Assembly: GCA_038049695.1 (NCBI GenBank)
Contig: CP142453.1
Span: 110,704,501 to 110,768,500, forward strand
Direction: 5' to 3'
Length of the DNA: 64,000 nt
Origin: Cinnamomum chago
Lineage: Eukaryota > Streptophyta > Magnoliopsida > Laurales > Lauraceae
The translations under genes were made by a program, and so were the position numbers. A model generated the notes under the pieces. The model was not told where the DNA came from and searched no databases. It saw only the letters and a list, made by a program, of their open reading frames with translations. Shown piece after piece: positions 34,921-46,373 of the stretch. Positions within the stretch are counted from its first letter, which is position 1. Each line of letters starts with the position of its first letter.

Positions 34921-34993
34921 TATATATCTCCCTCCCTCTCTCTCCCTCTCTCTCACACACGCACACGCACGCACGCACGCACGCACGCACGCA
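34921..34993. repeat. microsatellite (TC)n then (CACG)n
   Basis: TA, TC/CCCT, CA and CACG units follow one another without spacer. Confidence 0.97.
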
Positions 34994-35437
34994 TATTGTA
35001 TGCATGAGTGTAAAAATTAGAAAATATATTTCCCTCAAAATATGATACATGCTAAATAATGAAACCTTCTACCATGTACTCCATGTACTTTGGGGTCTCA
35101 TTTGTGAGTTCTATTCTTCCACTCCATCCTATTCAATGCCATGTCTCAGTTACTCCTCATAATGATATGTCTTTGCTCACCGCTTTGCCCAAGGTCTTGA
35201 TTGGCCTCTTTTCATATGGGCAGTTTCAGGCCTTCTCTAAACGAGTAAACATGCCGAAACTGTTTCAAACAATATTATTTTCTCTTTCATCAGATGAATG
35301 CCCTTACCAAAAAATGGAACCCACTTCTTATGGGATGCGTGGCCAAGACCAAGCTCTAGATTCTCTTGGGATTTGCATTCATAATTTCTCATTTACACAT
35401 AATTTGTGATTGCTAACTTTTCCATGAATGTCAACAG

Positions 35438-35610
35438 TATTTGTGGAGACTGCGGTCATGATTGAAACAATTCTAGAACACGTATCTCATGAAGTTCTTT
35501 TAGAAGCTGATGTTGTTCGAGATCTCAACATGTATGATAAGGGAGATATCACAATCTGTGGTCAACATCTTGCCGATAGTAATGCAAAAGATGTTTTTCA
35601 TCATCTCCGG
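35438..35610 (+). CDS. oxidase exon J (last exon seen)
   Basis: The split codon from exon I becomes Val, then FVETAVMIETILEHVSHEV and DVVRDLNMYDKGD, ending VFHHLR. Family members read E..(I/V)EH(V/I)A ... VR..N.Y..GD here. The glycine after MR(A/G)P that most aldehyde oxidases have is Val in this join. Acceptor ...GTCAACAG, donor CGG|GTACTC. The donor implies a further exon, which I do not find. Confidence 0.92.
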
Positions 35611-37768
35611 GTACTCTTCCCACTTAATGTTTTTCCCTTTTTTCCCTCGAGACTTTGCTGAGGTAAATTTTAGGTAGCGTTCTGTTGTGTGCTGGTATTT
35701 TTAGCTGATTTATTTAAATTTTAAAGGACTCTACATTATCATTTGCTTAGTTGGATTCTATATCCTACAAGAAAATAGTGGTACTGACTACCGTCTATTT
35801 TTGTCTCCTCTTATCCACTCTTGTAGCATGTAGACATTTTTGTATTTTCTCTTTTTCAATGTTTGGATGTGCTTACTTTGTGTGTATATATCACTATTGG
35901 AGAACACTTCCAGTCAATCAAGGAATACGTCAGTCAACTTTTATCAAGTCAAATCCATGAACATTATGATGAAGAATTTGATGTTGATCAAATTTTCGCG
36001 ACGGATGAAGCCTACATAGAGTAGTTTGATCGTCGTAAGAAGTCCCACATGGGTTCAGATTGGAATTGATCAAGAACTTGTTCCTAAAACAGTCCTTAAA
36101 TTTCTATTTACATCAATTCTAGGGGCTGTTTTGTAGAAACCAGGAAGAGCAGGGTCTTTTGTGAAAATTCAGAAACTCTTTAAAATGAAACACCAGAACG
36201 TGCTGGATTTTTGTGCTGGGTTCTGTAGACCAACTTGGACCCAAACTGACACGAAACATACTTTTCTAGGTTTGCCCAAGAGTCCCCTTGCAGGTCGTGT
36301 GATCTGTTTCATCAGACCACGGGCCATGTGGGGCCCACAGCCCAAAACATGCAACAAGGTTTTTGCTACCTGTGCACAGTCAATTTCTGGTTCGATTGCT
36401 TCTTTTAGTTTTAGGATATTTGGAACCCATTTGGATTATGGGGTTGATTAACTTAAAGATGGTCGGATGGCTAAGATTTACTGGGATTTTGCGGGAGTTT
36501 TGGATGCATAATAGAGAAAAAGAAAACTGTTCACAGTTTATAAGAGATTCCACAGTTTTGAAGAAACATTTTCTTTATGCTGTGGGATTGATGCATTCTC
36601 CTTGGGGTTGAAGAGAACCTTAATTATTTATCATTGTCAGTGAGTAATTTTCTTTATCTCCTTGTTTTCATGTGTTATGTACTGTTGATTTGGTTTAGGG
36701 TTGGATATTTGGGCTTTCAATACAATTAGGGATTTTCTTTGGCTACTTCACAATTATTTTATGAATCAGTCTTACACAAATTGAAATAAGATGCTTGCTA
36801 AAGTCATAGAAATATCATAAAGAATGGGTGTCTTAAATGCAAAAGCTACATATATGATGCAAATGGGGCTGATCTAGTGCAATCTTATGGTTATCCATAA
36901 TGGCTTGGAATGCTCCAACTTAATCATTCTTATCCATGATTCTCCAATCCTGAATTTTTTTGTACTCCTAAATAGACCCCGGAGTATAATAAAAATTTAC
37001 GAAACTAAATTGAGTCAAATACTAAAAATTCAGCTTTGCATTCATGCTCTTTGATACAACACAAAATCGATCATTTGAACAGTTCCAACATGCAGAATTC
37101 CTAATGAAAGATTAACCTCACAAACTGCCCAAATAATTGGCTTTTAGCACATTGTTGATGCATTCCCCATTTGACACAATCGGACTTGCTAGGGCCCAAA
37201 TAAACCAAAACCAGAAAATTTCGAGCAAACAGTCTTGATTGCAGTCAATTAATGAAATTCCAGAATTAATGCAAAAGCAATGAACAATGAAGAAACCCAA
37301 AAATCTGACCTGGGAAGCCTTCTCAATCACTAATTATCCACGTGATACAAGACAGGAGAAAAATTAAAGCCAAAACAGTGCTTTATTGAATAGTTTGAAA
37401 CCGTCGAACATAAAACTAGTCTCATAGTCAGCTACTAATCTTATATATAATGCTTAAAAATCACATAAAACCCTTGTAATCTTTCCCTAATCTATTCCAT
37501 GCATATTTAGAAATCTCAAACAAACTTTCTAAAGAGAAAACTGTCAGAACTTTCTGAGGAAAATTAAAGAAATTCCCTGATTTCCATAATCTGGGCTGAC
37601 TTTGATATCCTGCAGCAGATCTGGTGTGGGACCCACATGGGCCAGCCTTTGATGAAACCAACTGCACGATCCTTTAGTGAACTCCGGGACGAACCTTTAG
37701 AGAACTTAACTTCTTGGATTGGGTCAGTTTTGACCCACTAAACCCAGGCTCCAAAACAACTACACGTG
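35611..37768. other. non-coding DNA after the last exon
   Basis: No next oxidase exon is recognisable. A frame at 35897-36023 after a TTCCAG acceptor ends in a stop and does not resemble the family. The sequence near 36200-36370 and 37580-37740 has GGGCCCA-type words typical of old LTRs, without borders. Confidence 0.45.
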
Positions 37769-40257
37769 TGTTACGACCCAAATTCCGGGGTCTTGTCGGA
37801 TATCCAGATCGTGATCATATAGCAATATTCACCATGCATTTATCAAATAGTTCTAGCAAGAAGGTAGGCATTTAAATCAAATCATAATTCCAATTAAAAT
37901 TTGAAAAGTCAATAACACCAATAATCTATGCATAATAAAAATCCTTATGCCATGACTGAGTCAAAATGTACTTAGGATATTAAATAAATTCTTAAACAAC
38001 TATTTAAATGTTTCTCAATCTCTCCTTTCAGCCACGCATGCCAAAATCTACGTGCTGAACGCCGTCCTGTTCTGGCCCACCCACGATAAGATTACCTGAA
38101 GGGGGCAACCCGACTTCATTATTACTGGTGAATGAATTTTCCTAATTACACAGCAGCATAAAACATAATATCACATGATCAACATATTTGAATCAATATA
38201 TTAAATACCATCAAAAGTACATCCATATACATATCCATGCCCATGCACATTACCACGCCTCAAAGGCCCATCGTATACATGTATAACGGTCACCATGACC
38301 CTGTCTCATCAGACACGTCCACTAAGGACCCGCCAACTCAATGGCCACTCACGTTCACTAAGGACCAGGCGCTATAACGGCCCGGACACTAAGTCCAACA
38401 TCCACATATAGAATTCAGTGTACAACATTTCTTTACAATGTTCACCTTTCTAGACATGTCATAACATTACAATAATCAGAATTCAATTAATTATCCATAA
38501 CCTACACAAATCAACAATGTGGACCAGCTCCCTACACAAATTACATGTCGCTGCCCCACTTCTATTCATGACTGGTAGTGACTGAAGTAGGGGTGGCCCA
38601 CCTTTATTATAAACAACAAATTACACAAGTTTACATAATCATGCCGACATTCCATGAAAACAGTCCATTCAATAATTTACATAAAATCTTCACTTAACTA
38701 AGTAGGAAGGTTATGTTGTAACTGTATAAGATATCCAGGAACCATCCCAATTAACAGATTCCATCCAAACCTCCTCTACGCACAGAGAAATAAAGGAAAC
38801 AACAATTCATGCCTAAACTGTTTGTACCCAAAGCCCAGGGCTGTCCCAAGGTTATAGACTCCTTCCAAGCTTCAGGTACACACTCAGAGTCTAAAACAAG
38901 CAATCCACACCTGAAATCATCTTGGTATAAGGTGCAGTGGGTCCCACTGGCCTATAACATGATCAAGCCTACTCTCTAGGGTTGCCCAGGGATAGGCTCT
39001 ACTCTTAACATGATCAAGCCTACTCTCTAGGGTTGCCCAGGGATAGGCTCTACTCTTAATGGATTGGATTCACCATCAGACATCTCTATGGGCCCCACAG
39101 GCTCAACAATATAAAGAATAAGCCTCACGGTTAACAAAATTGAAGTTTCTGGTTAACTGGGCAGATGGAGACCAGGTCACATGGGACCACCACCATTCAG
39201 ATCGTCCCTGGGCCCCTTTTAAGATGTGGGGTCTTAATCTATGATTAAATCAGATAGTGGGTCCCAGTGTGGATGTCGACCCAACTACTTGTTTTCCCAA
39301 TATAACGTCTCTGTTGCAAACAACCAAATAGATGGGGCCCAAATAGGGCTCACTTCACATGGGTCCTGGTCTTCTAGGGTCGATCAAGGGTCCCTTACAG
39401 GATGTGTGGTCTTGATCATTGATCAAGTCAATAGATGGGTCCCACAACTACAAACGACCAGTGTCCTGTTTTCCTGTTCTTTCACGATTTTTGAATTTCA
39501 GGTACATGGATGGTGGCCCAAACAAAATTCAATCTTTGTGGGTTCAGCACCTCCATGGTCGTCCATGGATTCTCTTCAGGATCCATGGTTCAGATCTATC
39601 ATATGATGGGCCAGGGAGTCCCACAACTCCAAAGTGTCCATTCCACTGTTGATGTCTGGTTCTGTTTCCGTGGAATCCAGATCTAATATTCATAACACTT
39701 GAAGATTCAAAAGAAAACAACACCTGGTAATCATCTATCAATGATAAATAGGATTTACATGGTCTCCTTGATTCAAAATATCGTCTGTACCTAATCCTTG
39801 AACACAATAGCCTTGCGCAACAGTCAAGTAAAATTATTAATCATCCGATCAAATCATCTAAGGTATTTAGGAAGATCCACTCACCTTTGATATGTGATTG
39901 TTGCTTTTGCGATGTAAGGATGCGAAAAGGACATCTGATGATTGTCTTCCCACTGTTTGGCTTCTTCCTCCTCTTCCCCTAGACTCCAATGACCGTGTTC
40001 TCTTTCTCAGATTGTTTTCTCTAAAAAACTAGAAGATAATTTCATACTATGGAATGGTCGATGCTTGCCTATATATATACAAAATAGAGTCCTATTTCTA
40101 CTCTTATACTTCCTCTTCCTCTTTCTAATTAGAGTTGTCATACAACTCTTTCTTTTTCCAAAACTCCTCACGTGAGTCTTTTTCTTATTCAAAAATTAAA
40201 CAAGGGGTCCTACCTGGGCCAAACTAATCCTGGGCCCAGGTAATCCAAGATATTACA
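37769..40257 (-). repeat. gypsy 3' LTR (minus strand), 2.5 kb
   Basis: It runs TGTTACGACCC...GATATTACA on the + strand. The flank at 40258 is the complement of a polypurine tract (CCAAGGAGGGGAG), followed by the C-terminus of gypsy pol, so this is the 3' LTR of a minus-strand element. A TATA box (GTATATATATAGGC, minus) lies near 40070-40083. A 51-bp tandem duplication starting AACATGATC lies at 38956-39057. It is homologous to 3086-5404. Confidence 0.88.
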
Positions 40258-43200
40258 TACTCCCCTCCTTGGGAAATTTGGTCCTCCAAATTTAAAACAT
40301 ACCTGTGGTGAAAAGATGCGGATACTTCTTTCGGACTTCGTTCTCGATCTCCCGTGTAGCCTCCTTTGGATCGTGATGTGTCCATAACACCTTGACTAGT
40401 CGGATTGTTCGCCTCCGTAGCACCCTTTTCTTGGTGTTTAAGATTGCAACGGGTCTCTCCTCATAAGATAAATCTGGCTGTAAGTCCATTGGCTCAAGCT
40501 CTAGCACATGAGACGGGTCTGGCTCGTACTTCTTCAACATGGATACATGAAACACCTTATGGATTCTGTGACGCCCCGGAGTCCCACATCGACTATAGAG
40601 AGGAAAGTGAATGGGGTTATATGTAAAATTTACACCCTTACCTTGCATGAGGCCTTTTGATGGGTTGAGGCCCATCAGAAGCAAAACCGTGAGGCCGGTG
40701 GGCCAAAGCGGACAATATCTTGCATGCGTGAAGGGTGGGGCGTTACAAATGGTATCAGAGCCGACTCTCGACTAGTTCGAGTGTGGGTCCCCTGCCGTGG
40801 CCTGATGTAAGTGGGCGGGTCTCCATGTGGGCGGGCCAAGAGGGCTGGCAGGCTACAGAGACTGGCAGGCTACTGCACAGGGACGTGCAGCCTTAAGGGG
40901 GGTGGATTGTGACGCCCCGGAGTCCCACATCGATTATAGAGAGGAAAGTGAATGGGATTATATGTAGAGGTTACCCCCTTACTTTGCATGAGGCCTTTTG
41001 ATGGGTTGAGGCCTATCAAAAGCAAAACCGTGAGGCCCGTGGGTCAAAGCGGACAATATCATGCATGGGTGAAGGGTGGGGCGTGACAAATGGTATCAGA
41101 GCCGACTCTCGACTAGTTCGAGTGTGGGTCCCCTGCCGTGGCCTGATGTAAGTGGGCGGGTCTCCATGTGGGCGGGCCAAGAGGGCTGGCAGGCTACAGA
41201 GACTGGCAGGCTACTGCACAGGGACGTGCAGCCTTAAGGGGGGTGGATTGTGACGCCCCGGAGTCCCACATCGACTATAGAGAGGAAAGTGAATGGGATT
41301 ATATGTAGAGGTTACCCCCTTACTTTGCATGAGGCCTTTTGATGGGTTGAGGCCCATCAAAAGCAAAACCGTGAGGCCCGTGGGCCAAAGCGGGCAATAT
41401 CATGCATGGGTGAAGGGTGGGGCGTTACAAATGGTATCAGAGCCGACTCTCGACTAGTTCGAGTGTGGGTCCCCTGCCGTGGCCTGGTGCAAGTGGGCGG
41501 GTCTCCATGTGGGCGGGCCAAGAGGGCTGGCAGGCTACAGGGACTGACAGACTACTGCACAGGGACGTGTAGCCCTAAAGGGGGGTGGAATGTGACGCCC
41601 CGGAGTCCCACATCGACTATAGAGAGGAAAGTGAATGGGGTTATATGTAAAATTTACACCCTTACCTTGCATGAGGCCTTTTGATGGGTTGAGGCCCATC
41701 AGAAGCAAAACCGTGAGGCCGGTGGGCCAAAGCGGACAATATCTTGCATGCGTGAAGGGTGGGGCGTTACAGATTCTAGCTAGCAGAGGTGGTAGTTCCA
41801 ACTCGTAAGCATTCCCATCACTCACGCGCCCTGTAATCTTGAAGGGTCCAATATATCTCGGGCTCAACATTTCTTATTTGCCGAATCGCATCACTCCTTT
41901 TGTCGGAGAAACTTTTAAGAGGACCGAGTCACCCACCGCAAATTCTAATTCTCTTCGGCATTTGTATGGATAACTCTTTTGGCGACTCTGAGCAGTCCTT
42001 AATCTGTCCCTGATCTTCTTAATATTTTCTGTAGAAGTTTGCACCCATTTAGGGCCTAAAATCCGCCTATCGCCCACTTCCTCCCAACAAATCAGAGAGC
42101 GGCAACTCCTACCATACAATGCCTCAAAAGGAGCCATCTGAATTATCGAATGACAGCTATTGTTATAAGCAAAATCTGCCAGCGGTAACTGCTCATCCTA
42201 ATTGTCTCTGAAATCTATAGCACAAGCTCTAAGCATGTCTTCCAGTGTTTGATTGGTTCGCTCCGTCTGCCTGTCCGTCTTGGGGTGATATGCTTTGCTA
42301 AAATTCAGTTTCGTACCCTTAGCCTTCTGTAAGCTCTTCCAAAACTGTGAAACAAATCTAGTATCCCTGTCTGATACGATCGATGCTGGAACGCCATGCA
42401 ACCTTACAATCTCCTTAACATATGTTTTGGCCAGGTGTTCCATTGTAGTTTTTCCTTTCAACGGTATGAAGTGTGCCGACTTGGTCAATCGATCCACAAT
42501 TACCCAAATTATTTCATTTTGTCTTGAGGTCCTGGGAAATCCTGAAATAAAATCCATATTGATATGTTTCCATTTCCATTCTGGTATAGGTAATGGTTGC
42601 AGCAATCCCCCTGGCTTCCTATGATCAGCCTTCACTTGTTGACAAGTAAACAACGTCCAACAAACTCAGTAACATCATTTTTCATGCCGATCCACCAAAA
42701 TATGATTTTTAAGTTCTGATACATCTTGGTGTTCCCCGGATGGATAGTATATCTTGTGTGATGTGCTTCCTTCAAAATTTCATCTTTGATTTCCTGAATA
42801 TTTGGGACACAAAGTCTGCCTCGGAAGTATAGCACGCCATTAACAACTGAGAAGTCTGGTTTATTGTCCAATTTATTGAACATTTCCATCAATGCCTTGT
42901 CATCTCGTTGATGGTCTTTTATTTTCTGGATTAATTCGGGTTGAACCTTGAAACTTCCCAATAGTACTTTTGCACCAATAGGCTATAAGTTAACATCTAA
43001 GTCCTTGATCTATTCAAGTAGTCTCCATTCGGCGGTCAAACAAGCCATCTGTGCTGATTTCCTGCTTAAGGCGTCGGCTACAACATTCGCCTTTCCTGGA
43101 TGATAAAATATAGAGAAGTCATAGTCCTTTAAGAACTCCATCCATCTACGTTGTCTCAAGTTCAGCTCTTTTTGAGAAAATACATATATGAGGCTCTTGT

Positions 43201-44316
43201 GATCTGTATATACTTCGAATTCTTCACCGTAAACGTATTGTCTCCAAAATTTTAATACAAAGACCACAACTGTCAACTCAAGGTCATGCGTAGCATAATT
43301 TTGTTCATGGACCTTTAACTGTCGGGAGGCATACGCAACCACCTTTCCATGTTGCATGAGAACACACCCTAGTCCTTGTAATGACGCATCACAGTAGATT
43401 ACAAATCCACCACTACCAGCGAGAAGGGCGAGTATTGGTGCTGATGTTAGTTTACCTTTCAATGTTCGGAAGCTATCTTCACATTTCTCATCCCATGTGA
43501 ATGGAACATCTTTTCTTGTGAGTCTGGTTAACGGTCCAGCGATCGTAGAAAATCCTTGTACGAACCTTCGATAATAACCCGCCAGGCCTAAGAAGCTTCG
43601 CACTTCTGAAACATTTGTAGGTCGCTTCCAATTCTTAACCGCTTCTATTTTGGTAGGGTCTACGAATAATCCGTCTCCTAAAATAATGTGACCCAGGAAG
43701 GTTACTTGCTCTAACCAGAAATCACACTTGCTGAACTTGGCATATAGCTGATTGTCTTTTAACAGCTGCAAGGAGGTACGCAGATGCTTGCCATGTTCTT
43801 GTCGTTCCTTAGAGTAAATGAGAATATCATCAATAAATACCACCACAAATTTATCAGTGCCATGAAGGCGGTTGGTGCATTGGTCAATCTGAAAGGCATG
43901 ACTAGGAACTCGTAATGACCATACCGCGTCCGAAACGCCGTCTTGGGAAAGTCTTCCTCCCTACTCTTAGCTGATGGTAGCCGGACCTTAAATCAATCTT
44001 GGAAAAGTATTTCGCTCCTTGTACTTGATCAAATAATTCATCAATGCGGGGCAGATGGTACTTGTTCTTAATAGTCACCTGGTTTAACTGTCTATAATCA
44101 ATGCACATTCTCAGAGTTCCATCCTTCTTCTTTACAAACAATACCGGGGCTCCCTATGGAGACACACTAGGTTTGATGAATCCTTTGTCCAATAGTTCCT
44201 CCAATTGATCTTTGAGTTCCTTCAATTCCGTAGGAGCCATTCGATAGGGTGCCTTAGAAATTGGGGCTGTACCCGTCATTATTTCAATAGTAAAATTGAC
44301 CTCTCAGATTGGGGGT
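40258..44316 (-). pseudogene. Ty3/gypsy pol, decayed, minus strand
   Basis: Reading right to left: the reverse transcriptase start ([15 protein letters not shown], about 44140-44100), FIDD catalytic motif (about 43840), RNase H ([21 protein letters not shown]), the integrase zinc region and core (MDFISG, SDRDTRF, QTERTNQ, about 42550-42230), and a C-terminal tail ending EIENEVRKKYPHLF. The tail resembles Tekay/Del-type chromoviruses. Breaks: a TAG near 44153, a frameshift and a small deletion near 43850-43970, TAG near 42198, TAA near 41873, and the TRIM multimer at 40567-41771. Protease, gag and the 5' LTR are missing beyond 44316, where a copia element begins. Confidence 0.9.
40567..41771 (+). 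mobile_element. TRIM multimer: four LTRs and three internal segments
   Basis: Four 181-bp LTRs lie at 40567-40747, 40908-41088, 41249-41429 and 41591-41771, each TGTGACGCCCC...TTACA (TGACA in the second). Each internal segment has the primer site TGGTATCAGAGCC and the purine tract TAAGGGGGGTGGA. One target duplication, GATTC, flanks the whole block (40562-40566 and 41772-41776). The outer two LTRs are identical. The inner two differ from them at about 11-15 positions and from each other at 5. It interrupts gypsy pol. It lacks the 5S-like sequence that defines Cassandra TRIMs. Confidence 0.95.
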
Positions 44317-44643
44317 TGTTAAAGTGTAAACTTGTATGATATTTGGCCCAACCCACTTGTATGATATTAGGCCCAGCCCAAGTGTAAATAGGAGACCTAG
44401 GCATAATGTGTACAGCAAGATAGATTGTATATTGCACGATAGATTCATTGTCTTTCCATTCTTAGAGATCTAATTGATCTAATTAGGTTTTAATTCCTTG
44501 ATTTGTAGCCTAATCTTAGGCATTGTAAAGTCTATTTAAAGAACAGAAATCCAAGATGACAAGGCATCGAATGTGAGGTTTTCACAAACTCTCTCTTTCG
44601 TTCTGGGATATGCTTTTGAATGTCACTATGCTTCTGAATGTCA
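44317..44643 (+). repeat. copia LTR, plus orientation
   Basis: 327 bp, TGTTAAAGTG...GAATGTCA, with TATA-like CTATTTAAAG near 44531-44541. A primer-binding site TGGTATCAGAGC follows at 44644. It has inserted into the gypsy pol on its left. The copy on the other strand at 46046-46373 is about 97% identical. Confidence 0.93.
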
Positions 44644-45304
44644 TGGTATCAGAGCTCGAGTTCTAGGAGATCTTCTTCCTTCTTCATCCTGAGAGACTTC
44701 TAAAGCTTCGGTTCTTCTCTTCTCTCTGCGTGGGATATCTCTGATTAAGGTGGCCCACCTCTGATCAAATCACTTGTAGCCAGCAATCTACATGATGATG
44801 ATCGACTATTCTTCAAAGGATTTTTGAAGATTTTTCTGGATTTTTTTCTTCATCGGATCAGGTGCTATTCACTCACTTCTTCCTCTGGCATTTTTGACGT
44901 TTTTTCTCCCAAAGATTTCATCTCAGCCATCCAATTTTGTGGATATCTCTCCAAATCCAATCAAACTTGGACTAGACGACACATTTTTATTCTCCTCCAG
45001 GATAATGTCCTCTGATCTGTGATTGGATCACGTTGTGGGGCCCACGCATCTCTCCTGCTCTGGATCTCAAGGTCGTATGGCTTCTTTATTCTTGTTTTGG
45101 AGCCAATTTTGCTACATCCTTCTCTGTGTTCTCTTTCTTTTAGTACAATCATCTCAGTTATTTTGCTCTTTTGTGATTGTTTGGTGCTACACTACTTTGG
45201 TTATTTTGGTTAATTTTTGCACTCTCTGGTGGCTGTTTGTGTGTCTTCAAGTTGTTTTTCTTCTGCTGGTAGTAGGATTGCTGAATATATCTGCATTAAT
45301 AGTT

Positions 45305-46045
45305 ATGGAGACAGGAGATATTAAGTTGATCAAGTTTAATGGTAAAAACTATACCACTTGGGCTTTTCAATTTCAAATTTACCTTAAGGGTAAAGAACTC
45401 TGTGGTCATATTGATGATTCAGATCCCACACCTACTGATGACAAGCTCTTAGCTAAATGGGAGGTTAAAGATTGGTAGATCATGACTTGGATATTGGGGT
45501 CCGTCGATGCACAGTTTATCCTGAACCTTCGCCCATACAAGACTGCCAAAGAAATGTAGCTTTATTTAAAGAAGATATATTTGCAGGAAAATTCTGCTCG
45601 CAGGTTTCATTTAGAACATGAAATCTCGCAGTTTGTTCAAGAGACCTTGTCGATACAGGATTACTACTCTCAGTTTACAAGTCTGTGGACTGATTACGCT
45701 GAGCTTATTTATGCTGACCTCCTTAGCCTCTATTCAAGAGATCCATCAGACGAGTCAGCGGGATCAGTTTCTGATGAAGTTACGGCCACAATTTGAAAAT
45801 GTCCGGTCCAACTTAATGAGCAGGGTGCCATCCCCCTCACTCGAATCATGTCTGGGCGAACTCCTTAGAGAGGAACAGCGCTTGGTGACTCAGACGACAC
45901 TTACACAGAATGCTCCTCGGGCTGTTCCTATCGATGTTGCTTATGTTGCCAGGGGTAAGCCTCAAGGCCGGGACATGAACAAGGTCAAATTTTTTGCTGC
46001 CACAAACTCGGACATTTTTCCCCTCAGTGCGATCAGAAGTTTTGT
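45305..46045 (+). pseudogene. copia gag, broken and truncated
   Basis: It starts with METGDIKLIKFNGKNY, the same gag type as at 20831 and 50482. Stop codons at about 45476 and 45557 and later frame changes disrupt it. Frame 3 near 45990-46045 shows one zinc knuckle (CCHKLGHFSPQC). It ends abruptly where the inverted LTR begins. Confidence 0.85.
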
Positions 46046-46373
46046 TGACATTCAGAAGCATAGTGACATTCAGAAGCATATGCCAGAACAAAAGAGAGAG
46101 TTCTGTGAAAACCTCACATTCGATGCCTAGTCATCTTGGATTTCTGTTCTTTAAATAGACTTTACAATGCCTAAGATTAGGCTACAAATCAAGGAATTAA
46201 AACCTAATTAGATCAATTAGATCTCTAAGAATGGAAAGACAATGAATCTATCGTGCTGTATACAATCTATCTTGCTGTACACATTATGACTAGGTCTCCT
46301 ATTTACACTTGGGCTGGGCCTAATATCATACAAGTGGGTTGGGCCAAATATCATACAAGTTTACACTTTAACA
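46046..46373 (-). repeat. copia LTR, minus orientation, abutting gag
   Basis: 328 bp, the reverse complement of the 44317 LTR with roughly nine differences. Its terminal CA is joined exactly to gag sequence at 46045/46046. On its other side is the purine tract of the minus-strand element (46374-46384). Confidence 0.93.

Larger units (their letters stand above)
5762..35610 (+). other. partial gene: divergent aldehyde oxidase/xanthine dehydrogenase-like molybdenum hydroxylase
   Basis: Ten exons give 387 codons without a stop and with phases that agree at every junction: 5762-5949, 13998-14076, 15875-16004, 24715-24764, 29958-30068, 30154-30204, 30328-30465, 31288-31386, 32533-32674, 35438-35610. 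In order they match the first part of the molybdenum-cofactor half of the family, which oxidises aldehydes or purines by hydroxylation: the ATGEAEY start, ETVFA, GQAVG, TIEDAI, GHQYHFHLETH (including the conserved Gln and Glu), the Gly-rich loop as RVGGAYGAK, and KTN...MRGP. RGP/RAP after the KTN block favours aldehyde oxidase over xanthine dehydrogenase, which has RGFGG. The 2Fe-2S and FAD domains would lie upstream of the window. The C-terminal part with the catalytic Glu is not seen downstream. Introns run from 85 to 8710 bp and carry many transposons. It could be a living gene with huge introns or a recently truncated one. Confidence 0.85.

Noticed and set aside
35897..36023. A possible exon after exon J (TTCCAG acceptor, open frame to a stop)
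   Set aside because: The reading (SIKEYVSQLLSS...) does not match the family at this place and ends in a stop, so it would truncate the enzyme.
40567..41771. Cassandra-type TRIM
   Set aside because: The LTR contains no recognisable 5S rRNA-like segment.
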